Below, one piece after another: positions 16,231 through 24,491 of a DNA stretch of 64,000 bases; the stretch's first letter is position 1; every line of letters starts with the position of its first letter. Origin of the DNA: Sulfoacidibacillus ferrooxidans (lineage in GTDB: Bacteria > Bacillota > Bacilli > Alicyclobacillales > SLC66); contig NZ_JALBUF010000001.1 of the NCBI RefSeq assembly GCF_022606465.1, positions 186,001-250,000 of the forward strand. The letters are read 5' to 3'. Position numbers and translations under genes: made by a program. The notes below the pieces were generated by a model, which searched no databases, was not told the origin of the DNA, and saw only the letters and a program-made list of their open reading frames with translations.

Positions 16231-16551
16231 ATGATGCAAACGATCACGTCAGAAGAGCAATTTTCAAAAGCCATTTCAGAGGACAACTATACGGTGATGA
16301 AGTTCATTACCTCATGGTGCCCAGACTGTAAAAACCTCAATCGTTTTATTGATGACATCATTGCCAATCACCAAGATAAAAGCTGGTTTGAAATTAACGC
16401 TGAAGATTTCCCGGATCTTAGTGAGAAGTACGAAGTTCGTGGTGTACCTAGTCTTCTGATTTACAAAAACGGAGAAAAAATTGCACATTTGCATAGTAAA
16501 TTCGCAAAAACAAAACCTCAAATCATGGAATTTTTAGGTACATTAAAGTAA
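16231..16551 (+). CDS. Thioredoxin-like protein with CPDC active site
   Basis: A 106-residue thioredoxin-fold protein. The redox site is SWCPDCKN with cysteines at 30 and 33; the cis-proline segment VRGVPSLLIY is present near residue 70. CPDC instead of CGPC is seen in YtpP/YusE-like bacillus proteins, so it is probably a cytoplasmic disulfide reductase or bacillithiol-linked protein. No signal peptide. The ATG follows AAGGAGG. The stop codon lies inside a strong hairpin. Confidence 0.88.
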   Translation: MMQTITSEEQFSKAISEDNYTVMKFITSWCPDCKNLNRFIDDIIANHQDKSWFEINAEDFPDLSEKYEVRGVPSLLIYKNGEKIAHLHSKFAKTKPQIMEFLGTLK

Positions 16552-16583
16552 GTGTACCTGCATACTATGCAGGTACACTTACT
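16547..16583 (+). terminator. 16-bp perfect hairpin overlapping the thioredoxin stop
   Basis: AGTAAGTGTACCTGCA (16547-16562) pairs exactly with 16568-16583 over a 5-nt loop. The TAA stop is in the left arm. No T-run follows, so it may protect the 3' end or terminate in combination with the next hairpin. Confidence 0.55.
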
Positions 16584-16640
16584 GTGACAGCGCTATGCAT
16601 TCGTTCCTAACCTGAGCAGTGCATCCTCACGCGCTGTCAC
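16584..16640 (-). terminator. Second hairpin between thioredoxin and crcB genes
   Basis: GTGACAGCGC (16584-16593) pairs exactly with GCGCTGTCAC (16631-16640); inside, ATGCA (16595-16599) pairs with TGCAT (16620-16624) leaving an asymmetric bulge. It lies about 30 bp past the end of the convergent crcB pair and probably ends that transcript. Confidence 0.45.
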
Positions 16641-16670
16641 CTCATGCGTAATGATCTTATTGTAAGGATC

Positions 16671-17042
16671 TTATATGGATGCACCGATGAAAGCACCCAA
16701 TAATCCAACCACAAGACTTGCCACCAGATACACGCCCATAATTTTGATCTGCTTGCGCCCAAAAAGGGTCATAGTTTCATACATCATCGTAGAAAAGGTC
16801 GTATAGGCCCCTATAAAGCCAACACCGATCGAATTGCGCAACCACATATCAAGTACATTATGAGGGCGCACAGCTGCATAGAGAAAACCAAGAAAAAAAG
16901 CACCTGTAATATTGATTAAAAAGGTAGCTAAAGGAAAGTTTTTATTCCAAATTGCATTGATTCGATTGGTAACAAAGAAACGCATCCATGCCCCAGCCAC
17001 ACCACCTAACGCAATTCCGAGCCAGTCCACCAATTCTCTCAC
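16671..17042 (-). CDS. crcB: Fluoride ion channel CrcB/Fluc, second subunit
   Basis: A 123-residue, four-helix membrane protein of the Fluc family. Typical sequences are ALGGVAGAWMRFFV at the N-terminus, FLINITGAFFLGFL, and the GFIGAYTTFSTMMYE segment with the Phe-box and conserved Thr-Thr-Phe-Ser. It exports F- passively as an antiparallel dimer. Its GTG start overlaps the TGA of the upstream crcB (17039-17042), so the two are translationally coupled; in several Firmicutes such pairs form heterodimers. Confidence 0.92.
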   Translation of the reverse strand: MRELVDWLGIALGGVAGAWMRFFVTNRINAIWNKNFPLATFLINITGAFFLGFLYAAVRPHNVLDMWLRNSIGVGFIGAYTTFSTMMYETMTLFGRKQIKIMGVYLVASLVVGLLGAFIGASI

Positions 17043-17467
17043 TCCCCATCGATCGGCGCATGTTTTTTATGATTCAAAACATTGCCCAAATAGACACCAA
17101 ACCAAGCAACTGCAAATCCACCCACAAAACTAATCACTATATAGACTGCCGCTACTACAATTGCCCCATGTGCTAAAAGCGCTTGTGATTCAACCATAAA
17201 TGTTGAAAAAGTCGTATAGGATCCAACAAAGCCAGTTCCAACACCTGTGCGAAGCCATTGTACAATGGGTATGAAACTCGTCGTCACAGTATAGAACCAC
17301 GCCAAGAAAAAAGCGCCACTAAGGTTAATAAGCAACGTTGCGATAGGAAATCCTGTTCCTGATAGAGGTGGAAGAATGATTTCTAATTCTTGTCGTGCGA
17401 GCGCACCTAAAACTGCAAATGCCGCAATAGCGAGATACTGTTTCCAGACCAAAGATTTCTTGTTCAT
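17039..17467 (-). CDS. crcB: Fluoride ion channel CrcB/Fluc, first subunit
   Basis: A 142-residue Fluc protein with four membrane helices. ALARQELEIILP near the N-terminus, TLLINLSGAFFLAWFY in helix 2 and GFVGSYTTFSTFMVES in helix 3 match the channel signature. It is the promoter-proximal gene of the pair and is preceded by a fluoride riboswitch with terminator (17485-17583), so expression should rise when cytoplasmic fluoride is high. ATG start with AAAGGGTG before it. Confidence 0.93.
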   Translation of the reverse strand: MNKKSLVWKQYLAIAAFAVLGALARQELEIILPPLSGTGFPIATLLINLSGAFFLAWFYTVTTSFIPIVQWLRTGVGTGFVGSYTTFSTFMVESQALLAHGAIVVAAVYIVISFVGGFAVAWFGVYLGNVLNHKKHAPIDGE

Positions 17468-17484
17468 CTTTTCACCCTTTCTCT

Positions 17485-17583
17485 AAACAAAATAAAGCCC
17501 CTACAGAGTTACTCTCGTCGAGTCCATCTGTAGGGGCCATCATTCTCTACATAAGAGAAATTACGCGAGCTCCATCGCGATAA
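17485..17583 (-). ncRNA. Fluoride riboswitch (crcB motif) with intrinsic terminator
   Basis: On the minus strand the leader has the crcB-motif pattern: TCGCGATGGAGCTCGCG stem-loop, a linking AA, a TTCTCT/AGAGAA stem, then TGATGGCCCCTACAG. The expression platform is an 11-bp perfect terminator stem (17527-17537 with 17497-17507) followed by TTTATTTTGTTT. The 5' arm of the terminator overlaps the aptamer CCCCTACAG, so fluoride binding should prevent termination. This agrees with the two fluoride-channel genes immediately downstream. Confidence 0.92.
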
Positions 17584-17660
17584 AAACAGTACATATATCA
17601 TACTCATATGATCCTACTACCGTCAAGTTAAACCTTTATTCATATGGAATTCAGTACTCA

Positions 17661-18731
17661 TCATTTTTTTTCAACGTGTTTTTTGTACGACCATAAAACA
17701 CCACTTTTTAACATGCGTGGTATCTTCCCTGACATATCAACACCCTTTAATGTTCCAAACCCAGTACCTCGTCCAAGTGAACCGAGGATTCCTTTTGTAG
17801 TGAAAGAACGCTTCGGCACTTGTTGCCCGCGCCACTTGCCAGCTAATACTTGTCCTACATACTCGCCGTGAAATTCAGCCAATTGTGCAGTCGGTGGGTG
17901 CTCTGATGCAGCACAATCACCAATCACATAAATGTCCGGATTGCTCGGTAAACGCTGTTCTTCATCCACGATCACTCGCCCAATGGAATCAAAATCTGCA
18001 CCCACAATCAATTGAACAAACGGGTTTGCTTGAATCCCTGCGGTCCACACCAACTTATCAAAAGCTAGTTCACCCTGCTCATGCACCATATGATCACAAA
18101 AAATGCTCTGCGCCTTTATGCCATGTTGTACTTGTATATCATGAGAAGTCATCCATGTTTCTACATATTGACGAAGTTTATCTGAAAATCCATTTAGGAC
18201 AAGATCATTGCGATCAATCAAGGTAATGTTTAAATCATGTCGTGTCTCACGCAATTCAGCTGCCAATTCGACTCCAGTAAGTCCTGCTCCAACTAATACC
18301 ACCGATCGATAAGCATCTAATGTCAAAATTTCATGTCCTGTAATTTGTGCTCGCTTTAAGCTCTGTAAACTTAAAGAGAATTCTTCGGCCCCAGGTATCT
18401 TATGAAAGCGATCGACACAGCCAAGTGCAACGATCAGCGTGTCATACGGTAAAATGTCTTTTTCACGCAGAGTCAACTGCTTCTTTTCTTGATCAATGCC
18501 GATAACTTCATCGTACACGACCGTTAACTGAGGGTGATGAGGAAAAGGAAGTGTAACTTCTTTTAACGATGAAGTACCTGCCGCAATACTATAAAACTCT
18601 GTCTTTAAAGGGCTTTTAGGTAATCGATCGACTAAGGTAACTTCTACATCCGATGGCAAGAGATCTAGAGTCGTGCGCAAAAAATACATTCCAGCATATC
18701 CTCCGCCGATTAAGACGAGTTGATGCGCCAT
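17661..18731 (-). CDS. YutJ-like FAD-dependent NAD(P)H dehydrogenase
   Basis: A 356-residue two-dinucleotide-binding-domain flavoprotein of the type II NADH dehydrogenase family. The FAD motif LVLIGGGYAGMY is at the N-terminus, the NAD motif VVLVGAGLTGVELAAEL near residue 145, and the FAD closing motif DIYVIGDCAAS near 275. The ATG at 18731 sits 8 nt after GGAGG; an upstream start would add an unlikely 18 residues. No membrane helix is visible; the family binds the inner membrane face. Its electron acceptor (menaquinone or other) is not determined. The stretch 18786-19050 after it is AT-rich with no recognised feature. Confidence 0.82.
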   Translation of the reverse strand: MAHQLVLIGGGYAGMYFLRTTLDLLPSDVEVTLVDRLPKSPLKTEFYSIAAGTSSLKEVTLPFPHHPQLTVVYDEVIGIDQEKKQLTLREKDILPYDTLIVALGCVDRFHKIPGAEEFSLSLQSLKRAQITGHEILTLDAYRSVVLVGAGLTGVELAAELRETRHDLNITLIDRNDLVLNGFSDKLRQYVETWMTSHDIQVQHGIKAQSIFCDHMVHEQGELAFDKLVWTAGIQANPFVQLIVGADFDSIGRVIVDEEQRLPSNPDIYVIGDCAASEHPPTAQLAEFHGEYVGQVLAGKWRGQQVPKRSFTTKGILGSLGRGTGFGTLKGVDMSGKIPRMLKSGVLWSYKKHVEKK

Positions 18732-19050
18732 AAAAAAGCCTCCGTTCAAATCCATACCATGATTAAATGTACTAATATCATACATTTATATGCGTTATGA
18801 TGCTTCGCTACTTAGTCTAACATGTCTAAAGCGAGAACGTCCAACAATAATTCCTCAGTAACTACCTTTTATTATTAGCTGAAACGCTTTCATTATAAAA
18901 AAGATTAACTAAAACTAACTGAACCAATAATTGCAATCCAACTGTTGATCATAGACCTTGAATGGAGATTTCCTGTTTCTCTTTGTCGCCAATACTATCC
19001 ACTCTTTTTGATCGGCCAAGCAGACATGGTGGTGATCGTTTAACGCCGTT

Positions 19051-19959
19051 TCAAGTCTCTACATAGGCTAGGATGTCTTTTTGGAGTGCTTTTGTGGCAT
19101 CCCTACCAATCTGAACGGCTTTATCCATTAAACCCCATGAGGTCCACTTAATCTCATCTAGATTCGGTTGAATGACAAATGGACGAAATCTATTTATGCG
19201 CAACTCCATGGATTCATCGATTAAAATATCCATCATGCGATCTAACACAGGAAAGAAGGATGGAGTGACTTGATCATCCATTTGTGATTGATGTAAATCC
19301 ACGGCAATTACCTTTGTATAGCCAAGATGGTACAGTAAATCAACAGGTAGGTTATTTCTTAGAGCGCCGTCCACAAGTAAGCGACTAGCATATGCTCTAG
19401 GGTATAAGATCCCAGGCAATGAACAACTCGCTCGAATAGAGGCAACCGGATCGATCATAGGTAGAAACTCTACTCGCGCAAGTGTCTTTGGCCGCTCTGT
19501 TGCATCATAAAAAACAACCGCTTTCCCAGATAACAGATCTGTGGTTACAACTAAGTGCGCAATAGCGTGGCGTGTCGGTGCAATGTCTATTAGCTTATGT
19601 AACCATGCTTCAAGTTTGCCCCCCACAATGAATCCGGGTGGGATGCGATGAGAGACTCCTTTTATGATGTGTAAATAGTAAAGTGGCAATAACGAAATGG
19701 TCTTTAGAACATCAGTTATAGGAAGTGACACATCAAGCAATTTACGTCCATTAAATTGATGCGTTACTTCTTCTAATAATTCAGTTGAAAGCCCTCTTCC
19801 ATATAGTGCCGCAACTACTCCCCCCGCTGAAGTACCCGCAATCGCATCCGGTTGAATCCCCATATCCTCTAACGCTTGTAAAACCCCAACATGTGCTGCA
19901 CCTCGAAGCATTCCTCCACTTAAGGCAACAGCTACTTTATGATGACGAATCAAAGTCAC
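19051..19959 (-). CDS. Patatin-like phospholipase
   Basis: A 302-residue Ser-Asp dyad lipid hydrolase of the RssA/YlbK-like type. The oxyanion-hole glycines are in LSGGMLRGAAHVG, the nucleophile serine in GTSAG, and the catalytic Asp in LVDGALRNNLPVD. No signal peptide, so probably cytoplasmic or peripheral to the membrane. I chose GTG 19959, which lies 9 nt after AAGGAGG; a longer frame to 20040 lacks a ribosome site. It is monocistronic. The natural lipid substrate is unknown. Confidence 0.85.
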   Translation of the reverse strand: MTLIRHHKVAVALSGGMLRGAAHVGVLQALEDMGIQPDAIAGTSAGGVVAALYGRGLSTELLEEVTHQFNGRKLLDVSLPITDVLKTISLLPLYYLHIIKGVSHRIPPGFIVGGKLEAWLHKLIDIAPTRHAIAHLVVTTDLLSGKAVVFYDATERPKTLARVEFLPMIDPVASIRASCSLPGILYPRAYASRLLVDGALRNNLPVDLLYHLGYTKVIAVDLHQSQMDDQVTPSFFPVLDRMMDILIDESMELRINRFRPFVIQPNLDEIKWTSWGLMDKAVQIGRDATKALQKDILAYVET

Positions 19960-20215
19960 GATGCACGTCCTCCTTAGCCTTCCTTCCTTTCCAAATGTAT
20001 GCGAGCGTACAAGTTTTATATGATCCCACAGAGTTTGCAATAGCTTTACACTACCCGCTATAAACCTTCGCGCAAAATTTACAGATCCTTAGCAATTCGG
20101 CTTTATATTGAGTAGTAGAAACACGGTGGCGTTGATCGCCCCGCACATACGAGAATCGAGAGGGGGGACACTCGTAGGCCGCAACAACCATATTGCGACC
20201 AGCGAGACATCATAC

Positions 20216-21610
20216 ATGTCGAATCAAAACGAATTAAGCCATGCACTCGACGAAGCACCGATGGGACTCTTTCATCTGCGTGCTGTACTCACTGCTGGAG
20301 CCGGATTTTTCACCGATGCTTACGATTTATTCATTATCGGTGCCGCACTTGTTCTTATTAAAGGTCAATGGCATTTAGGCAAGGATATGATCGGATTACT
20401 AGGTAGCACCTCACTCATAGCTGCATTCCTCGGGGCATTTATTTTCGGTAGAATTTCAGATGTATTTGGACGCAAAAAAGTATACGGTTTAGAAGCTATG
20501 ATTATGGCTATTGGGGCCATCTTATCTGCATTCGCTCCGAGTGTGATCTGGCTTCTCGTGTTTCGCTTCATCATGGGACTTGGCATTGGCGGCGATTATC
20601 CAGTCAGCGCCGTACTTATGAGCGAATATGCTAATCGCAAAGATCGCGGTAAATTAGTTTCTCTTGTATTCTCTATGCAAGCACTTGGCCTCATCGCAGG
20701 TCCTATCGTTGCCATGACTCTTCTTGCAAGTGGTGTCAATGCAAATATCGCATGGCGGATCATGCTGGGTCTTGGAGCCATTCCAGCGCTTGCAGTCATC
20801 TACTTCCGTCGCACTATGCCAGAATCACCACGTTTTGAGGCGCAGGTTCGCGGAAAAGTCAAGGCTGCTACTGATAGTATCCGTGAATTTTCACATGGTG
20901 CAATCCAGGCGGATCAAGTAAGCACACTCGAAAAACCACTTACCCTGCTCCAGTTTCTATCTAATCGTCGTTTGATGCTCACCTTGCTTGGCACTGCTGG
21001 AACTTGGTTCTTTTTTGACTACGCATACTATGGCAACTCGATCTCCACGCCACTGATTATGAAAATCATTGCACCTCATGCTAGTGCTTTAACTGCAGAA
21101 TCTTGGTCTCTTATGATCTTTGCTATCGCCGCTGTTCCGGGTTACATCCTAGCATTTAGTACCATTGATAAAATCGGACACAAAAAATTACAACTCATCG
21201 GATTTTTCATCATGGGTCTAGCCTTCTTACTCATGGGCATCATTCCTGGAATTACATCCATGGTTGTTCCTTTCTTGGTCTTGTATGCAATCAGTTATTT
21301 CTTTGCAGAATTCGGTCCAAATACGACGACATTTGTCATGTCAGCTGAACTCTTCCCTGTTAGTGTGAGAACGACAGGTCATGGCTTTTCCGCTGGTTTT
21401 GCAAAAGTCGGAGCATTTATCGGTACACTACTTTTTCCGATCCTCACAGCAACACTTGGTTTATCTGGAACCCTTGACATCACGTTTGTCTTCGCCATAC
21501 TCGGTATGTTTATCACCATGTTACTTCCGGAACCAAGCGGAAAATCTTTAGATGAAGTATCCAATGGTACTTCTACTACCACTTCAGATCACCATTTACG
21601 CGCCATGTAA
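20216..21610 (+). CDS. MFS transporter, phosphate-permease-like
   Basis: A 12-helix MFS protein of the sugar-porter/PHS type. GAGFFTDAYDLFIIG in helix 1, GRISDVFGRKKVYG (motif A) and GIGGDYPVSAVLMSEY are characteristic of the Pho84-like phosphate:H+ symporters. AELFPVSVRTTGHG follows in the second half. Acidophilic bacilli often have several such proteins, and aromatic-acid carriers look similar, so phosphate is only the best guess. The start is uncertain: ATG 20216 has a weak AGCGAGA site, while an in-frame start at 20108 would add a 36-residue tail. It ends in a strong bidirectional terminator. Confidence 0.8.
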   Translation: MSNQNELSHALDEAPMGLFHLRAVLTAGAGFFTDAYDLFIIGAALVLIKGQWHLGKDMIGLLGSTSLIAAFLGAFIFGRISDVFGRKKVYGLEAMIMAIGAILSAFAPSVIWLLVFRFIMGLGIGGDYPVSAVLMSEYANRKDRGKLVSLVFSMQALGLIAGPIVAMTLLASGVNANIAWRIMLGLGAIPALAVIYFRRTMPESPRFEAQVRGKVKAATDSIREFSHGAIQADQVSTLEKPLTLLQFLSNRRLMLTLLGTAGTWFFFDYAYYGNSISTPLIMKIIAPHASALTAESWSLMIFAIAAVPGYILAFSTIDKIGHKKLQLIGFFIMGLAFLLMGIIPGITSMVVPFLVLYAISYFFAEFGPNTTTFVMSAELFPVSVRTTGHGFSAGFAKVGAFIGTLLFPILTATLGLSGTLDITFVFAILGMFITMLLPEPSGKSLDEVSNGTSTTTSDHHLRAM

Positions 21611-21639
21611 TATGTAACACCTTCAACAAATGACATGCA

Positions 21640-21678
21640 AAAGAGGAAGCTAACCCATCATAAGTTAGCTTCCTCTTT
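21640..21678. terminator. Bidirectional terminator hairpin
   Basis: AAAGAGGAAGCTAAC (21640-21654) pairs exactly with 21664-21678 over a 9-nt loop between convergent genes. The terminal A and T tracts give a U-rich end on both strands. Confidence 0.8.
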
Positions 21679-21691
21679 CTGTACTCACTTA

Positions 21692-22801
21692 TCACGATTG
21701 CTCAGTATGATCCCCTTCGCGCTCGCGCCCTTCCACAAGCTCTCTTAATTCACCTTCAAACGGAATCCATAATTCCACAGGAAGTCGATCTGCGATCCAC
21801 TGAACCTCAGGCATTGCACGAGCTTCTTCTTCCAGTGCTGTACGGTTAGGAGTTGCCTTCCACCATGTGGAAAACGCATCAATAAATCGATAAAAATCAG
21901 TCTGAAAGCGATCTGCATCTTCTGCAGCATCATCCTCATCACTTGTTTTCATCATATTCCAATGTAAAAGTGCCGTTTGTAATGTCTCCCTAGTATGAAG
22001 ATCAAGCAATTCCTCACCCTTTTGCACCATCTGCTGCACACGCTCCATTTCTTTTACAGCTTGCTCCATATGAACACCATACCAAGAGATCTCTCCATCG
22101 ATCAACACGACTTGTGATCCTGGTATAGATTGTTGCATTTCTTTGCGATGGACCTCCGAAAATGGGTATGGTTCAGAAGAGAGAAAAATCACCTGTGGAT
22201 TCAATAGGCGCAGCTCTTCCAACGTTACAGCAGGATAGCGACCATTCATCACCTTACATACGTTGTCCCAGCCAAAATAACTAAGCCATGAACTGAGATA
22301 TGTATTTTTACCGGCCACCATATAAGGATTTTCCCAAATAAGATACGCGCAGCGCAAGCCACCCTCGATTTTTGCCTGTGTAAGAGTCTGTTCGATGCGT
22401 TTTGCAAGGGCTATCCCTTGCATCTCTCGACCGGTTATTGCCCCAAGATCGACAATAGCCTGTAACGCCATTTCTACAGTCTCTACATTGATGACATATA
22501 CAGGGTACTTTTTCTCCAACTCGCTAATCATTTGTGCTGTATTTTCTTCTTTTTCAGCGATAATAACATCTGGTTGTAATTGATCGATGACCTCATCATG
22601 TACTTGTTTTGTACCACCTACATTTTGTTTTAGTAACACTTGCGGGGCAGGATGAATGCAAAATCTCGTACGTCCTACCACTTGCTCTTGAAGTCCTAAG
22701 GCAAATAACGTCTCTGTCAAAGATGGGCACAACGATATGATTCGCTGTGGCTCATCTTTTATATCGACTTCTCTGCCCAAGTGATCGATCCATCGTTTCA
22801 T
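21692..22801 (-). CDS. BtuF-like metal/cobalamin-binding protein without signal peptide
   Basis: A 369-residue protein. Residues 1-260 follow the helical-backbone metal receptor fold of BtuF/FhuD-type binding proteins: RIISLCPSLTETLFALG, then QLQPDVIIAEKEENTAQM and VTLEELRLLNPQVIFLS. It begins directly at MKRWIDHLGREVDIK after GGAGG, with no signal peptide or lipobox, so it should stay in the cytoplasm. A further C-terminal region of about 110 residues, rich in acidic residues and Trp, has no family I recognise. It lies 13 bp after the CotS-like kinase gene on the same strand. No permease or ATPase genes are near. Confidence 0.72.
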   Translation of the reverse strand: MKRWIDHLGREVDIKDEPQRIISLCPSLTETLFALGLQEQVVGRTRFCIHPAPQVLLKQNVGGTKQVHDEVIDQLQPDVIIAEKEENTAQMISELEKKYPVYVINVETVEMALQAIVDLGAITGREMQGIALAKRIEQTLTQAKIEGGLRCAYLIWENPYMVAGKNTYLSSWLSYFGWDNVCKVMNGRYPAVTLEELRLLNPQVIFLSSEPYPFSEVHRKEMQQSIPGSQVVLIDGEISWYGVHMEQAVKEMERVQQMVQKGEELLDLHTRETLQTALLHWNMMKTSDEDDAAEDADRFQTDFYRFIDAFSTWWKATPNRTALEEEARAMPEVQWIADRLPVELWIPFEGELRELVEGREREGDHTEQS

Positions 22802-22814
22802 GGCAACCTCCAGA

Positions 22815-23789
22815 TTACACATCCAGTGCTCGACGTAGTTGTTTGACCAAAACATGTTGATTCTTTTCTCTTTTTATTGCTCGAATTAACTTTTTTTCCA
22901 CCTGTTTTCGTTTTGTTGTACTGACAGTTGAATAATGACGCAGTAATTTGCACACTTTATAAGGGTACATCATCCATGCAAGAACAAACTGCCTTTCCTG
23001 ATCAGAAAGCGAAGCCATATCCGTATAGCCATGAATAATATCTTGCGTCCAATCACCCTCATAACCGCGCTGTTTACTTGTCAATCGGATCATTCGAAAC
23101 AAATCATAACTAGGTGCATCTATGCGTAGTGTTTCAAAGTCGATTAATTGCGCTTGCCCACGAGAAATAATAAAGTTTGCTGGCCCACTGTCTCCATGAC
23201 ACAGCACGCCGGAACTGTGCAGACTCATTTGCTCGTATTGGTGTTTCTTCAATACATCAATTGCCCTATGCGCTCGTTCTTCTAGCGTATGATAGACTTC
23301 TAAAGATACACCATCTTGTCTTAGAAAAGGCCAGTTTTCTCTTCTGGATTGTTCTAATAGCTGAAGCCCTCTTCTATATTGTTGCAACCAACTTCCAAGC
23401 GTGACAAACTCTCCATGTCCTCGTACTCTGAGATTGGATCCAGCCTGATGAAACTTTGCCAGTACATTAGCAGACACTCGAAGATCTTCAGAAAGGAATG
23501 GATCTGCCATCTGACCATCTAGCCAATCCATCAACAAAAACGGATACAATTCTCCTTTAGGATACTTCCATGTACCCCATGAAAAAGCATGAAATCCTTG
23601 TGTCTTAACAGTCGCAAGTGCATGATCCATCCACAATAAGCGTGCATGGTCATATCTCATGCGTTTTAATCCGAATACTCGACCATCTTTTGCGACCATG
23701 CGATATACCCCATATTTCACTGGTACAATGGATAGGCAATGAATGCCAAACTCTTTTTTCACAAAGCGCCGCATGGCAGAACCATCCAT
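22815..23789 (-). CDS. CotS/YsxE-like kinase-fold protein
   Basis: A 324-residue protein of the aminoglycoside-phosphotransferase/CotS fold. VLCHGDSGPANF is the catalytic loop and AQLIDFETLRIDAPSYDL the metal-binding segment, so the active site is complete. Relatives in bacilli (CotS, YsxE, YutH, CotI) are spore coat proteins or coat kinases; the many Arg/Tyr/Trp residues and Lys-rich tail fit that. It precedes the BtuF-like gene by 13 bp. No mother-cell promoter was recognised, so sporulation expression is inferred. Confidence 0.75.
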   Translation of the reverse strand: MDGSAMRRFVKKEFGIHCLSIVPVKYGVYRMVAKDGRVFGLKRMRYDHARLLWMDHALATVKTQGFHAFSWGTWKYPKGELYPFLLMDWLDGQMADPFLSEDLRVSANVLAKFHQAGSNLRVRGHGEFVTLGSWLQQYRRGLQLLEQSRRENWPFLRQDGVSLEVYHTLEERAHRAIDVLKKHQYEQMSLHSSGVLCHGDSGPANFIISRGQAQLIDFETLRIDAPSYDLFRMIRLTSKQRGYEGDWTQDIIHGYTDMASLSDQERQFVLAWMMYPYKVCKLLRHYSTVSTTKRKQVEKKLIRAIKREKNQHVLVKQLRRALDV

Positions 23790-23848
23790 ATGGAGAAAAC
23801 CCTCCTTACATCTCCCCGATCATATGGTTATATCGTATGGCAGCATAT

Positions 23849-24460
23849 TTATTTTCGAACCAACTCAAATATCGTTTGCGAGTTAACCCTTGTATAATGA
23901 TGACCCGCAAGCCTTGCAACTGGGTGTAATGCTGCAGTATCGATTTTCATATCCTCCACAAGTTCATCCGCAACGTGTATCTGTACCACTTTACCTATAA
24001 CAAGTGAACTACTACCAGGACCACCATCCCCTAACTCCACGGTTTGCCACAGTTCACACTCAAGGGCAATCGGGCTTTCTTTTACGCGCGGAACATTCAC
24101 TTTTGTACTTTTAATAGGCGTTAAGTGGCTCACTGAAAACTCATCAATGTCAGCTGGAAACTCTGGTGCCGTTTCGTTCATTGCTTCAACAATTGCATCC
24201 GTTACTACATGAACGACAAATTGCTTGGTTTCCATAATATTGTTAAACGTATCTTTTTTTGATCCATCCATTCGCCTCATCGGCGTAAATCCAATAGCTA
24301 GCGGATTAGCACATACGGCAGTAAAGAAACTAAAGGCCGCCAGGTTGTATACACCTGTACTAGAAATCGATGACACAAACGCAATTGGACGTGGAACAAT
24401 GGCTCCTGTCAGTAACTTGTAGCCATCTTGCCATTTCAAAGTCGTAGGATCAAACTGCAT
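23849..24460 (-). CDS. Flavin reductase family protein
   Basis: A 203-residue FMN-binding split-barrel protein. The N-terminal GAIVPRPIAFVSSISSTGVYNLAAFSFF is the FMN-contact region typical of the DIM6/NTAB flavin reductase group, and HLTPIKSTKVNVPRVKESPIALECEL follows the family pattern. The ATG at 24460 is preceded by GAGAGGAG. It lies just downstream of fadF (start overlapping its stop region is not seen; gap about 30 bp) and may share its transcript. The electron acceptor or substrate is not known. Confidence 0.85.
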   Translation of the reverse strand: MQFDPTTLKWQDGYKLLTGAIVPRPIAFVSSISSTGVYNLAAFSFFTAVCANPLAIGFTPMRRMDGSKKDTFNNIMETKQFVVHVVTDAIVEAMNETAPEFPADIDEFSVSHLTPIKSTKVNVPRVKESPIALECELWQTVELGDGGPGSSSLVIGKVVQIHVADELVEDMKIDTAALHPVARLAGHHYTRVNSQTIFELVRK

Positions 24461-24491
24461 ATCAATACTCCTCTCCCTGCATATACAATAC

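Noticed and set aside
18878-18892. cre-like catabolite repression site (TGAAACGCTTTCA)
   Set aside because: It is symmetric but one base short of the 14-bp consensus and lies after the end-start gap of the YutJ-like gene with no clear target promoter.
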